Positions 24,131 through 36,240 of a DNA stretch of 64,000 bases are shown in pieces. Below the pieces are notes generated by a model. That model was not told the origin of the DNA, searched no databases, and saw nothing but the letters and a program-made list of their open reading frames with translations. Origin of the DNA: Desmodus rotundus (taxonomy: Eukaryota > Chordata > Mammalia > Chiroptera > Phyllostomidae). Made by a program: the position numbers and the translations under genes. Location of the stretch: the NCBI RefSeq assembly GCF_022682495.2, contig NC_071388.1:15487171-15551170 (forward strand), written 5' to 3'. Position 1 is the stretch's first letter. Each line of letters opens with the position of its first letter.

Positions 24131-24377
24131 AAATTTCATTTTTGATTTGTAAGTCCACCTGCCGAAACTGCAGCAAATCATTAAATCAACGAGTTCATAC
24201 AGGTCAGAGCATGTCAGTATATCATAGTTAGGGATTTGTTTAGTTATAGAAAATTTATCAAATTTTATTTTTGATTTGTACTTCTACCTGAAGAAAATAT
24301 AGCAAAGCATTAAATCAAAGAGTTACTACAGGTCAGAGTGATTAACTATATGGTAGATAAGATTTTGTTTAATTATT
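24131..24377. repeat. local tandem duplication, about 129-bp period
   Basis: Copy 1 (24131-24247) and copy 2 (24260-24377) share AAATTT(C/T)ATTTTTGATTTGTA, AGCAAA.CATTAAATCAA.GAG, TACAGGTCAGAG and TTTGTTTA.TTAT at matching positions. Divergence is roughly 20 percent, so this is an old duplication. It does not match a transposon family that I know. Confidence 0.85.
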
Positions 24378-24983
24378 TTTAAAAAATGATTTCATCCCCT
24401 TTTGAGTTTTCAACCTATTGAAAACATAGTCACAGAATTTTTGAAAGGCTCATGGATTTATTTTCATACCTAACTTTTAAACAAATCAAAAAAGAGATTG
24501 TGTTATTGATGCATTTTTTAATTTTCTCATTTAAGATTTAACAAAACTGACATTACTTTTGATTGAGCTTTACAAGACCATATGCATTTGTTAAAAGGGA
24601 CCATTTTCTATCCTACAAAAATGAAATGTTATTAATATTTATGAGGGTGACTATACTGCTTCTACTTTCCTGTATGCTTTTATGAAAGAATTATTTTTTG
24701 TTCCCCAGTATGCTACTGGTGCGAGCTTAGTCTAAACTGTGATACAAACCTGTCTAATGGGATATGGTGATGGGAACAATTAGGAGGATTATGTCAAAAT
24801 GCTCAGGAAACTCCTGGGGCAGAATGTGTCATGAAGGATACAGAAGCTGACCTAGCCACGCCACTGAAGGAAATGGTCATCACTTCTGTCTTCAGATTCC
24901 TTGCTAAGCCTAGAGCTACTTTAACTAAAATCAAAAAGAACTATTTCCTTAAAAACTATCCTGAGATACTGGGGAAGAAATAG
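24378..24983. other. no recognised feature
   Basis: AT-rich sequence with no repeat or gene that I can support. Confidence 0.45.
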
Positions 24984-25117
24984 TACAGGGTGGTATAAAA
25001 GTAGGTTTACAGTTGTTTGTATGGAAAATAATACAATAATCAATAAATAATGATATAAGAATAAACTCTGAGTTTCCTGTACTCACAACTATAAGACTAT
25101 TTTTGCCCCACACTGTA
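24984..25117. mobile_element. TA-flanked MITE, second family
   Basis: An element of 134 bp with long inverted ends. The left end reads TACAGGGTGGTATAAAAGTA then GGTTTACAGTTGT. The right end reversed reads TACAGTGTGGGGCAAAAATA then GTCTTATAGTTGT. The arms pair over about 45 bp with scattered mismatches and start with TA, typical of Tc1/mariner-derived MITEs. Nothing is coded inside. It lies only 120 bp from a MITE of another family (25237). Confidence 0.85.
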
Positions 25118-25236
25118 TATTTTAAGCCCAAATAAATGGTCTATTCTGACCAACAGCAGCTGAGATTTCTAATAGGATGAACTAAATAGTACGCTTTGGA
25201 CTTTGAGCACAAACCAGGATATAAAGAGTGAGTATA

Positions 25237-25442
25237 CAGGGTCCAGCAGAAGTAGGGCCTGCTTCAGTAGGGTTGATAGGGTAATAATATGGTATGATAA
25301 TTTATAGTTTTACCTTAAAATTTCACCTAAAAATGTCATTTGGTGTGCTTGACTGTGATATTGTTCTTACAAAATGACATGCTTGTGATTTTGTAATAAA
25401 AGATTTTGTAATAAAAATGGGTGTTATGTGTGCCAGACCCTG
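25237..25442 (+). mobile_element. TA-flanked MITE, family X copy 2
   Basis: The best-preserved ends of the family: left CAGGGTCCAGCAGAAGTA preceded by TATA, right GTGTGCCAGACCCTGCATAT. Reversed, the right end is CAGGGTCTGGCACAC, so about 12-14 bp form a terminal inverted repeat. The interior matches copies 1 and 3, including AGGGTAATAATATGG and TTTTGTAATAAAA. There is no open frame. Confidence 0.85.
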
Positions 25443-25954
25443 CATATAGGAGTAGAGAATAGAGTGTATATGCAGAGGAAGTGAATGCTTTTTTAAAAAT
25501 GTGATGAAAGACAGGTTAACAATAAGGAACATTGAGCCAGGTTATATCAACAGAAAATTAAGTTCAATAGCATAAAGAGGGAAATCAAAGATCTTGAAGA
25601 GAAGCAGGTAAGGGTCACGACGAGGTTCCAAGAAGGAATAGAGGGATATCATCTGTAACTGACGTGGAAGGTTTAACCTTTGTTAGGAGAGAAAAAGAGA
25701 TAGATGAGTGCCGATGAAGAAATCCTTATAGAATCAGCAGTGAAAGTAGGAGGTTGCAGCCACCACATTCTTTCAACGTTCTCTGTAGGAGATGATGTCC
25801 ATATGAGGAAGGAAGCGGGGTGAGGTTCAGGAAAATGAGTCAATAGGCAGTTAGGTTCTAAAGAAGACACAAAGAATTTCCCATCACACATGCTTCTCAG
25901 CACAGTGGGATTTCCACTTTCCCAAGAATTGAAGTTTGTTTCTTCATTCTCCTG
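25443..25954. other. no recognised feature
   Basis: Purine-rich on the plus strand. A minus-strand frame of 108 residues at 25673-25999 overlaps the start of an LTR relic and shows no family motif. Confidence 0.4.
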
Positions 25955-26372
25955 AATCTGAGAAGACCCATTGACTGCTTTCACCAATAAAACAAACACA
26001 ACCCAGGAGACTCTGCCATTCCAGATGGAGCCTTTAACTGAGCATTTAGCTCCTGATTTCTCCGTATAAGTGCAACTGTCTCGAGTGCATCATGCTATGA
26101 GAAGGCAATGCAATGAGAAAGGACCACAGGGTATGAGATGCCACGGAGAGAAAAGCAGGAAAAGAACCAAAGTACCAAATATCTCTCCAGCCCAATTAAG
26201 GATTCAGACTTTTCGATCCTCAGACATTGTCTGTCTGCCACCAAAAGGGATAACTACTCAGCTGAACAGAAGCAATCCACAGAACTATGAGACATATTTA
26301 TGACAAAGTATTGGTGTAAACCTCCAAGTTTGGGGGTGTTAGTTACACAGGAAAAGATAACTGGAAAATAAT
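25955..26372 (+). mobile_element. MLT1-like LTR
   Basis: CCCATTGACTGCTTTCACCA, CATGCTATGAGAAGGCAATG and the 3' end AACCTCCAAGTTTGGGGGTG / TTAGTTACACAGGAAAAGAT / AACTGGAAA match the general order of older MLT1 LTRs, whose end reads TAAGTTTTGGGG then TTTGTTACACAGCAATAGAT. It is diverged, solo and non-coding. Confidence 0.6.
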
Positions 26373-28363
26373 GTTGAACCTATTGTTTTGAAGGATGCTT
26401 GAGTGAGCTAACCAGAGAAATTTAGTAGGACATATGAAGCAACATCAAATGCCTAAATAAAGTGTTTAACTTAATTTATTTTGCTGAATTCTACATGCAG
26501 TTGAGTGAATTCATCCAGCAGTAGTCATGAGCTACGTGTAGATTACTAAACACAAAACTAAAACCTGCACTTAATCTAAGGTTGATGTTGAGCCAGCGCA
26601 GGTACAAAAAAATTAAAATCAGTCAAGAGAGTAAGAGACCATAATAAAATTATTTATATTAGTGTTTCAACTATAAAGTATTTTTTCATTATATTTGATT
26701 ATTTTTAAGGTTTTTATGTGAGCTCTTCTGGGATGCTCTGAGTCTCCATAATCATCAGATCATCACCACCACCACCACCATCGTCATCCCAAAGCATGTT
26801 CTTTCATTAAATCCAGTCACAGTTGTTCTCCATGGAAGTAGTGGATGGAAGTCACTTTTCCTTTGGGCTGCTGTATGTAGTTTCAATATTTTTCAAATGA
26901 TTGGCTTTAACTATAGACCATTATTCTTGACAGACCTTGTGCTTTACAGTGGTATAATTTGGCACTGAAGTTCTTTCTTGGTTTCTCCTCAAGTTGAAGC
27001 TTATAATTTAAAATCCAGAAAATTATACTGTATCTTGAAAAGGACAGGCCTTGCCATGCAACGTTTCCCCCTAAATGCAGTTGATTTAATGGTGTTTAAT
27101 TAATTTAAAAAAAGAACATGACCAGTAATGTGTTACTTAAGTTTATACCTGAAGACTTTATTTGAATTAGAGAAATTCTCTAGAACAAAATTAACTTCAA
27201 GGTCTGCTTTTCTCTTTTTTCTTTTCTTCTCTTTTTCAGAGCAGATCTGAGTCCATGAAATTGTTGACACTCTTAAGTAAGAAAGTTTACAATGGTATGT
27301 CACATAAATGTCACACCTCCATTTCACCACAATCCTGAACTGTGTGAAGTCTATGTCACCATTACAACTGCCAAGAAAAAAAAAACACTTACATTTGAAT
27401 AACTGACTTCCTCAATTTTCTGTTTTCCTGGCTGCCAAAGAGGAGCTGCGATCCTTTTCTGTGCAATCGGAAGCCAATGTAGAATGAAACCTGTTTATTC
27501 TGGGTGTGTCAAAGGGGAAGAAAGCGAGAAACTGATATAAATGAAGTTGAAGTGTTTGTTTTAATTTAATTTTTCTTAGCAAAGGGATTTTCCTAAGAAA
27601 ATATAAGAATCACATAATCGTAATCATTTTGAATTAACATTTTAAAACAAATTAAAAATTGAACTGGCCATAAACATATCCCCTGTGTTCTTCAGCATTG
27701 CACAGATGTAAATACTTGATAGAAAAATTTTAACACAATCATCGAGAGTTGATAGAACAAATGGTTCTCATTGGACCACAGATGTGACCTGACTTTTCCT
27801 ATTCATTCATACAGTCTATGCATAATTCTCTCATTTATCCATTCTATTAGTTATTGCAGCCGTGTACAACAAAGAATAAAATATAAGGGCAGCAATTTGT
27901 CTTCTGAGGTAGCTTAGCCATTAGAATTTATCCCCCTCTATTTTATAACAGTCTCCACAAATATTCAAGTATACTTTTATTTACATAATTGGAGATTAGA
28001 CAAGTTCACATTTATATTGCCTTTCACTTACAAATGCCCTATTTAGTCATTTGTTATTGTGTAATATTCTCCCATCAGACAAAAAACATATGCATCATTA
28101 CCACATGATTTCAATATGACTGTCCATCCTCTGACCTATAAAGACTTACGTCCATTGATAGAAAACAAAAGGCCCATACTGTCTTGTAGTAAACCCCCAA
28201 ATACTTGGTATTCCATTACTAGTGTTAGTAAACCACCTTTGAAAAATTTTAGGCCAGTAGTTGGGCATTGTCTATTTTGGTCTAAGTTTTGAGCATTGTT
28301 AATGTCAGATGCTGGTGCTGTCTTCATTTCCAAAGGTAACACCACAATGGCCAGTGTTTGTTT
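26373..28363. other. no recognised gene; small (CAC)n
   Basis: About 2 kb of AT-rich DNA. A short (CAC)n run lies at 26764-26780. A CT-rich tract at 27206-27238 runs up to an AG and looks like a splice acceptor, but no exon can be supported behind it. Confidence 0.45.
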
Positions 28364-28606
28364 GTTTGTTTTTACTTATTTTTTTAACCTCACCCAAGGA
28401 CATTTCCCCATTGCTTTTAGAGAGAGAGGAAAGGAGAGAGGAGAAACATCGATTTATTTGGGAGAGAAGCATTGATTGGTTGTTTCCTGTATGCACCCAG
28501 CTGGGGGATGGTACTTGCAGCTTTGGTATGTGACCTGACCCAGAATTGAGCCTGAAAACTTTGGGCCATGGGACGACATTCCAACCAACAGAGTCACACT
28601 GGCCAA
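28364..28606 (-). mobile_element. VES SINE with clear target duplication
   Basis: On the minus strand it reads TTGGCCAGTGTGACTCTGTT, GGTTGGAATGTCGTCC, TCAATTCTGGGTCAGGTCAC, a second C-rich half, then CATCGATGTTTCTCC-like DNA and a T/A tail. It is bracketed by GGCCAGTGTTTGTTT (28349) and GGCCAGTGTTTATTT (28607), a 15-bp target-site duplication with one mismatch, as expected for L1-mediated insertion. Confidence 0.92.
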
Positions 28607-28621
28607 GGCCAGTGTTTATTT

Positions 28622-29647
28622 ACTAAGAGTCAAGTTGTTGTGCATTTGAGTGTGCTTGAGTCTCTATTTGAATAATAAACTCTCACTCATGGTTTGGGGA
28701 CATTACTCTAATAAAAGATCTCAGCTCCTGACAATTCAATACCAGTCGCATTTGGCATGTGTAATTGTTTTCCATTCCTAAACCCAGACACAGAGCAGGG
28801 CTGACTGGCTGTCACTCTCATTCCTAAACTGCTGGCCTCTTATTTGAAATGATTTCACCATCACTTATTATAACACAGCTATTGGGGATTCTGCTCTCTT
28901 CCACTCTTCACACAAAACTGTCTCCACATTGTTGGTGAGCTCAGTTCATAATACTTCCGGAATCAGTCTTTACTGTTTATCAATGGCGCTTCCCTCCTGT
29001 TGAAGTTCCAGGCTCAGAGGTAAAGCTCCTGACACTTTGCAAACAGTCAAGCTCTTAAAGTTGGTTACAAGGTAGCACTATTATAGAGATCTCAATTTTG
29101 CGTGGAGTTAGATGTTACAGGTGTCAAAAAGTCTGTTCTCAGATTCACATATTCCCATTAAACCACAATAGATAACATCACAGCGTTTTGCTGCTCCCTA
29201 GAACCTGGGCCAGGAAGGTCCGAGAAACTGCATTGAGGAGTCAAATAAGGGAGTTAAAATTCAGACTCAGTCAAGACCATATCATGTGAGGTCCGTGTAC
29301 AGAGAAATAGAAAGGAAGGAAGAGTAGTGAAAAGCAAGGTGAATTTTATCTTTTTTTGAGAGAAAGGAGTTAGAATTATTTTTTAATATAAGTGTATACC
29401 TGTAGTGATCCATGGTTAAATATGAGGTGCTAAATTTTAGACTAAAGAAAGTTATTTTGTGCAAATTAACTATCTGTAGTTGCATCACTTACAATCTTTC
29501 TTTGAACACTAAAAAAATCGATATGTAAAAGGCCTTCTTTCTATCTAAACCTGTATGTCTTGCTTTATTCCCTTTTCAAATTAGCTTCAACATTTTTATG
29601 GGAATAAAATATACTGACAACAAAACAGTATACAAAGAATGATTTTT
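28622..29647. other. no recognised feature
   Basis: Unique-looking DNA of moderate GC around 28700-29230, without a supported exon or repeat. Confidence 0.45.
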
Positions 29648-29890
29648 TAAAAAGATTAAATTTATTCATTTATTTTTAATTTATATATTTGTTTTTAAGG
29701 AGAGGGAAGGGAGGGAGTGAGAGAGGGAGTGAAACATCAATGTGTGAAAGAAACATCAGTGGGTTGCCTTTCATACCCTCAACTGGGGACCTGGCCTGCA
29801 ACCCAGGCATGTGCTCTGACTGGGAATCTAACCAGACACCTTTTGGTTTGCGAAATAATGCTCAACCCACTGAGTCACACCAGCCAGGGC
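29648..29890 (-). mobile_element. VES SINE
   Basis: The plus strand ends CTGAGTCACACCAGCCAGGG, the reversed SINE head. It starts with a T-rich tail followed by GGAGAGGGAAGGGAGGGAGT, GAAACATCAATGTGTGAAAG and AACTGGGGACCTGGCCTGCA. Two chance frames translate the SINE body. No clean target duplication was found. Confidence 0.9.
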
Positions 29891-30334
29891 TTTAGTTATT
29901 CAAAACTAGATATCTGAGCACAACTCTGCAACATTTGGATATTATAATTCTCACTATGATTCTCTACAGTATAATAAAAATTTTCCAGTTAAACTTGTCA
30001 TTATGTGTAATAACCATCAATCATTCTATAAATAACTTTGAACAAAGTCTTTATTTTTATTGTTCTATACATAATCAATTAAATGGCATTTAGAGAATTA
30101 ACTATGCTCAGAGAATATTGTGTTTTGGACTTTTGAATTTTTTTTCCTCCAAAATACATCCTGTTAGCTGAATAATTAATTTGTTTGTTATTGTTGTTTG
30201 TCACGATGGTTTAAATGGCATAATCAGTTACAATCATCTGCATACTTAAGATCAACTATATTTTCCACCTGAAAGCAAATTTTTGAAGGGCTGCTCGTAC
30301 TATCATTTAATTAGCCTTCCTTCATCATCTAGAA
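29891..30334. other. no recognised feature
   Basis: AT-rich DNA between a SINE and a hAT relic. Confidence 0.45.
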
Positions 30335-30636
30335 CAGCACTATAAAATAGAAATATAATGCAGATAAAACATGTGACTTTACACTTTCTAGTAGCCATAT
30401 TAAGAAAGTTAAAAGAACAGGGAAAATTTATTCAGTAAGATATTTTACATAAACCAATGTATAAAACTATTATTTCAACATGTAAACAATATAAAAATTA
30501 TAAATGAGACATTTTTTCATTTTTAAGTTACACATAAAATTCATCATTAATTTATACATACATTACATGTTAATTTGAGGTAGCCACATTTCAAGTGTTC
30601 ACGTGTGGCTAGTGGATACCATATTAGACAGTACAG
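30335..30636. mobile_element. hAT-type MITE with 8-bp target duplication
   Basis: Starts CAGCACTATAAAATAGAAAT and ends TATTAGACAGTACAG. The family phrases TTTCTAGTAGCCATATTAAG, CATTTCAAGTGTTCACGTGT and GGCTAGTGGATACCATATTA match a common ancient mammalian hAT MITE. It is flanked by ATCTAGAA (30327-30334) and TTCTAGAA (30637-30644), an 8-bp duplication with one mismatch, the length typical of hAT elements. Confidence 0.85.
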
Positions 30637-30644
30637 TTCTAGAA

Positions 30645-31002
30645 AGCAGAACCACTATCTTTAAATTGCTTCAAATAAATGCATAACAAGTTGCCTAACA
30701 AAAATCTAAGTGCTCAAATACTATCACTTTTTCTAAATGTTAACATTGTTTTTAACTTTTCTAATTATTTTTCAAAACAATTGAAAAGTAGTTTAAAAAA
30801 TATAATGGGTGCCTTGTCTTCAGCATTCTGCTTCCATAGTTATCAATTTATGGTAGTATTTCATCTCAATTCATTTTCATCTGTATCTCTAACTATTCTC
30901 ACCCCCTACTGTTAGTTTAAAACAAATTAGAGCCATTGTAACACTTCATTAAGATAGTTCAGAATGTATCCCTATAAGTAAGCCATTTAAAAAGCAACCA
31001 CA
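30645..31002. other. no recognised feature
   Basis: AT-rich DNA. A frame of 78 residues at 30679-30915 has no recognisable motif. Confidence 0.4.
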
Positions 31003-31224
31003 CTTGGCTGGTATAGCTCAGTGAATTGAGTGCAGGCCTGTGAGTCAAAGGGACACTGGTTCAATTCCCAGTCGATGCACAAGCCTGGGTTTCCATTCAG
31101 GTCCCCAGTAGGGGGTGTGTGAGAAGGACCAAATATTGATGTTTCTCTCCCTCTCTTTGTCCTTCCCTTCCCCTCTCTGTAAAAATAAATAAATAAATAA
31201 AATCTTTTTAAAAATAGAAAAATA
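31003..31224 (+). mobile_element. VES SINE with target duplication
   Basis: The head CTTGGCTGGTATAGCTCAGT, tRNA-like B box GGTTCAATTCCCAGTCGATG, CATTCAGGTCCCCAGTAGGG, a CT-rich block and a (TAAA)n tail are visible. The flanks AAAAAGCAACCACA before and AAAAAACAACCATA after form a target-site duplication. Confidence 0.92.
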
Positions 31225-31238
31225 AAAAAACAACCATA

Positions 31239-31949
31239 GTATTATGAATACACCTAAAATATCTGTAAATTTTCCCATGTTATCCAATATTTAGTGTCAG
31301 TGTACAAATTCTAATCATTTCTTAAGTGTCACAGTATTTTAAAAGATATTTAGATTGCTACCATTTTTTTAGATTTTATTCTACAGTCTTTCATTTTCTC
31401 TCTCTGTCTCTCTCCCTTTCTATCTTTTTCATTTGTTGAATAAACTTTAGTTTTATGGGTTCTTTCCATTTTGTTTTGTCTTATTTCCAAAATTTTTGTT
31501 TCTGTAGCATAACCCATATTCTGAATCTTGCTTACATTGTTGCTTTCTCTGTTTACAGTATTCCCTACATATTGGTAGATGAATCCAAACTTAGATTTGA
31601 TTAGTTTTATATGACAAGATTATTTTATAGAAAATCTGTATGCCGTTGTGATTTTTCAACATGAGACACATTATCTATCAGGCCAAACATATTGTCTGGT
31701 TCTTATTTTTATAATGTTATAACTACAGGTGATTCTGTATAGACTCATTATTAGATTGACTGTAGCAAAAGGAAAACATTCTAATCCAATTGTTCATTCT
31801 TCATGTATTATCTGAATTTTTTCTATAAAAAGAAATTTCCCATTATTTCTTGATTGATTTCTTTTTGACTTTATCAGTTTTCAACAGTTGAAATATGTAA
31901 TTCTCTACTTTAACTTTGTCAGCTTTCAACATGGTTTCCCCTCAAACTT
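31239..31949. other. no recognised feature
   Basis: T-rich DNA with a small CT run around 31400-31418. No gene or named repeat. Confidence 0.4.
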
Positions 31950-31968
31950 CAAAAATGACTTTAAAAAA

Positions 31969-32183
31969 AACACAAAACTTTATTTTTATTTAGAGAGGGA
32001 ATGGGAGAACAAAAGAGAAGGAGAGAAACTTCGATGTGAGAAGAAATGTCCATCAGTCACTTTTGGTGCTTGCCCCAACCAGGGACTACCTCCAACCCAG
32101 GTGCATGTCCTGACCAGGAATCAACCAGAGACCTTTCAATTTGTGGAGCAACACCCAACCAACTGAGCTACACTAGTCATGGC
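31969..32183 (-). mobile_element. VES SINE with target duplication
   Basis: The reversed SINE head CCAACTGAGCTACACTAGTC is at the right. The left has the T-rich tail then GAGAGGGAATGGGAGAACAA. The flanks CAAAAATGACTTTAAAAAA (31950) and CAAAAATGAATTTTAAAAAA (32184) are a near-identical duplication. Confidence 0.92.
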
Positions 32184-32203
32184 CAAAAATGAATTTTAAA
32201 AAA

Positions 32204-35200
32204 TAAATTACCTTATGAGTGTAAATATATTCGATAGATATATTTTTTTGTGATGGTGAACATTTGCCATCTTTGTTTGATGGAAGGTTTTCTGTTAGGT
32301 TCCTGTGTCTTTTTGACATGATCCCAGCTTCCTTGTTATCCTAATGTTAAGATACTGCATACTCATTCTGTATGTGATCTTTTCCATAGCTTTTTCCATA
32401 GAATAAGATATTTCCTCTCCACACCGTGGCTCATTTTTGTCAAAGTCTCATCTGAGAGCTAGCTAAAGATGCTATAGTTAGCACATTCTTCCTGGGTCAT
32501 TTTAATAGAAACTGCTAGAAAATTATTGTTTGCTAGTTATCAAAATAAAGTACACAATGAGTTCTTGATAATATTTCTAATTTAAAATGTAGAATACAGA
32601 ATTTTCGCTTAACCTATTTTATTAACTCATGCTAAGAAACCCATTTCTCTAAGACATTGGAATGATAAAATTAAAATATTATGTAATTACTCAATTTTTA
32701 TACCTTATAGCACATAAAGCTATCTCAGAATAAAAATACCAATATCACTTCAAGCAATATCTTTAAATTAATACTTTTTGATACTTATTTTTCTTCTACT
32801 ATAGATTTATAGTCAAATTACTGTTTTTAAATCCATTTGGCATAATTTCTACCTGTGTGGATATGACCAACTATCTGTACATTTGTATACATTTGTAAGG
32901 TTTTACTCTTGATTGTATTATTTTGTATTTTTTAGTTTTATTTTGTTTAATGAATATATGAAATATTTGTATGGGTGTGATGTAAAATTTACAAAACAAG
33001 GACTATTTGAAGAAGACTAGTTTTTATAGAAGTCACCATTACTTTATTTCTTCCATTATAGGTAACCTTTACTTTTTATTTCAGTGATTATATTTTTTAT
33101 TTTTTGTATATTATAAACATATATTTTTGTATTCTTTATCTTTCTTGAATAAATTGGACTATAAATCACTTCAAATAATATATAGACATAACATGTTATA
33201 ATTTTATAAATTCAGAAGTATTTTAACAAAAAATCAACATTTTGGTAGAAAAAAGGAGTAAGAGACTATCTGACATATTGCGTTGCCTGCAGTAAACTTT
33301 CTGAGGTAAGAACGTCACAGATATCCAAAAAGAGAAAAGTCTGTGTCCCTGGGAAGGAAAGGCTACATGTTGGTTATACACTGCAGACTTTTCATTGGGT
33401 TATACATTGTACTCAGATCAATGTTTCATAGAAGTGGGCTAAGATGTGTTTGGTTGGCACCTAGAGGTGGGAAAAAGATGGCCACCGAGTCAGCTTCATC
33501 TTGGAAATTGGAGCATGGCTTCTAAAGACCTTTCATTTCCTTTGAGTCTGAGAACACAACTTTCACAGCAGGCAGTGAAAATTACCCTAAGCAAGATGCA
33601 GCTATCTTCTCTAAGTATCTCAGATTCATTTAAGTTTTGCTTTTTCAAATAGTATTTATTAATATGTCTCATTTAGTGGGTGGTAGATCTGAGTGAGAAC
33701 ATTTTGCTTTAAGTAATGTAAACCAATTCAAAATTGCCATTAAATTGCGATTTTGAATTGCTCCAGTCATGGCTAATTACCAAAGAACTAGTTTTAAATT
33801 CCTTCTATTTGTCTGCTCTCTTAAATTTAGAAGAGAGAAAAGATGTTGATGGCTGAGGTAGTGTGTGATTTGCTCCAATCAGAGTTTTTTTGTCATGTGT
33901 TTATACTTATATTTTCTAGCGAAAGTCTACATGCCCGCAATGCTTGGAAACAAACTTACTAGAAATTGTGACTATCACATTGCCTTGAATACACATCTGT
34001 GAATATTCAGCATGTTTGCTTTAGCCAAAAGTGATTATTTTTTTAAAAAGCTAGAATACCTGTAATAGCTCATGATGAGATGGTCAGAAATAGATTGAGC
34101 TTTTGCATATATGCAATACATTAGCTTAAAAACCAAATTCCCTGCCATCTGGACTACATATTTTTAAGTAAACATCTAAAAAATAAATTCTCCACATTTT
34201 TATCCATATCTTAGTACTTAAGAATGTGAACAAGGACTTAGCAGTTAAAAATAAAGGAAAAGTCCCACCAACAGCCCAGAGTGTTAAAGGCATGTGATTA
34301 AAGCGTGTGTGAGCAAAGGGATATGTGGGAGGGGGAAATGACATAAAGAGGCATTATAGGCTTAAGAAATGCAACATTTCTTTAAATATAGATAATAATG
34401 ATCACTAATGACTATTATATCATCTAATTACAGAGACACATACTTCGTTTAGTAAGCCTTCCTCATAAAATAGTAGAATGTTCAGACAAGGACCACATGA
34501 TGGCACAGGTGATGATGGATGATATTTTGGAAAACATCAGGAGCTTCTATTGCCTGTAAGGTAGGATGCTTTCCAACTACTTGATTTTTGGGAATCCAAG
34601 CAAGGGAATGAGGTCAAAGGCAGTTAGGAAGCAGGTACAAGAACAAAGCCATGATTAACTGACTGTGTGTGCAGGGGGTGCGCAACTGAATGTTGAACAG
34701 AGTCCCTGTATTTGATTTTATTGCAAAAATATTTACCAATTCCCTTCATATTATAATTTTTTAAATATATGTGACTATTTTTCCATTACTCTAGATAATT
34801 CAGAGTGAGTATAATTTATTTCATTTTATACATACCAAAAATGATTAAAGATTTTATGATATGCAAGAAAAAATAACCCTGAAGACTTTAAGATAATGAT
34901 AACAAAAGGGATCCATTGAAATTGGAGGAAAATGCATTAAGTCAAATATCTTATTTCTTTCTATTTCCTCTCATACATGGCTCTTTTAGCAATTAAGCTC
35001 TTCTACTTTCAGCTCTTGCAGATATTAAATTCTAAATATTGAAGAAACCACATTCTATTGAAAAAAATGCTACACTTTCACTTTGGAATAAAAGATTTAG
35101 TTTCTAAGGTTGAACCTTTCATCTGAATTTCCCTTTTAAGGATATTGAATTTCATTATCTGGAAGCTCTACTTATAAATGGGAATGATAGATTATTTTTC

Positions 35201-36240
35201 CCAAACTCAGGATGTTTAGAGAGTCATTCAAAATGTTAGTTTACTTTTTAGATATGGAAATTTGTTTTTGAATTGATGGACTGTTATTTTAGGGCTGAAA
35301 ATTGTGTATCAGTCAACCTAATGTTCCACTCCAAATCTTCAAATGAGCAATCTCCTTCTTTCTTACCCATTATAATCAGATGTGTAATAAGTTACCAAAT
35401 TCCTGTTTATGGAAACTTTGCTATGTCACACCCAGGAAACACAGGAGTACTTCCTACTGTTTTCACTGTTTCAGCTCCTAGCTTTGTCTACTAAAGCAAA
35501 CAAGAAATGAAGTTCATTGTTGACACAATCTACCTTGTATACAGTGTTTTAAAAGTTCCAAGATGGGTGGAAAATATTGTTTCTAGTCATTCACTCAATG
35601 GCAGTTGTATCTGTGTAACATGGCAGTAAGTACTTAACATAACATAGAACCCTAACAAACAAACCTGTACCTCCACCCTCCCTTCTTACCTGCTACTTTT
35701 TTAATGCCATGTATCCAATACCATCAGCTGTCTCCTTACAATTGTCCCACTAATATCTCAAAAAAACTTCTTAATTTTTGCTTTTCTATCCCAATTTTCC
35801 TGCAGTGCCCAGTAGTTCTTCCATTGCCATTGAACCTTTGTGATTTTCCATATTCCATATATACTATTTTGTTGGATTGTTAATTTCTTCCCACCATTGC
35901 CATCCTATGCTAGCACTTGGGGAAATGTGAAATACAAAATCAAGAATACTACAGAGCAATAAAATGTATGCAAAGTAACTTTTTAAAAAACTTCAAATTT
36001 CCTTGCAAAATTTATGCCCAAAAATGTCATGAAAAAAATTGTCATATTCTACAAAATGTAAAAAAAAAAAGCTTTGACTGTCTAAGTGAATATATTGCTG
36101 AAGCAATTGTGTTTCTTGAGAGGCCCCTTTAAAATATCAGTTCTAGATTATCCAGATTCTTCAGATGGCTCAGTCACATGCGGTTGCTCCTCAGATGAGA
36201 TTTGAACTTCCATGACCTCTTATATAACAGCTGCTCTTTT
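32204..36240. other. long stretch without recognised genes
   Basis: About 4 kb, very AT-rich, especially 32500-33250. A weak resemblance to an antisense old L1 3' UTR lies around 32300-32400 (CTTTTTGACATGATCCCAGC). A 14-bp-stem hairpin is at 33724-33760. No exon is supported. Confidence 0.45.
33724..33760. other. inverted repeat, 14-bp stem
   Basis: The arms CAATTCAAAATTGC and GCGATTTTGAATTG pair completely as RNA, with one G-U pair, around a 9-base loop. No transposon ends are visible outside the arms. It could be a chance palindrome or the core of a tiny MITE. Confidence 0.6.

Noticed and set aside
27206..27240. Pyrimidine tract followed by AG, like a 3' splice site
   Set aside because: No open frame or donor site follows to make an exon, and such tracts are common in AT-rich DNA.
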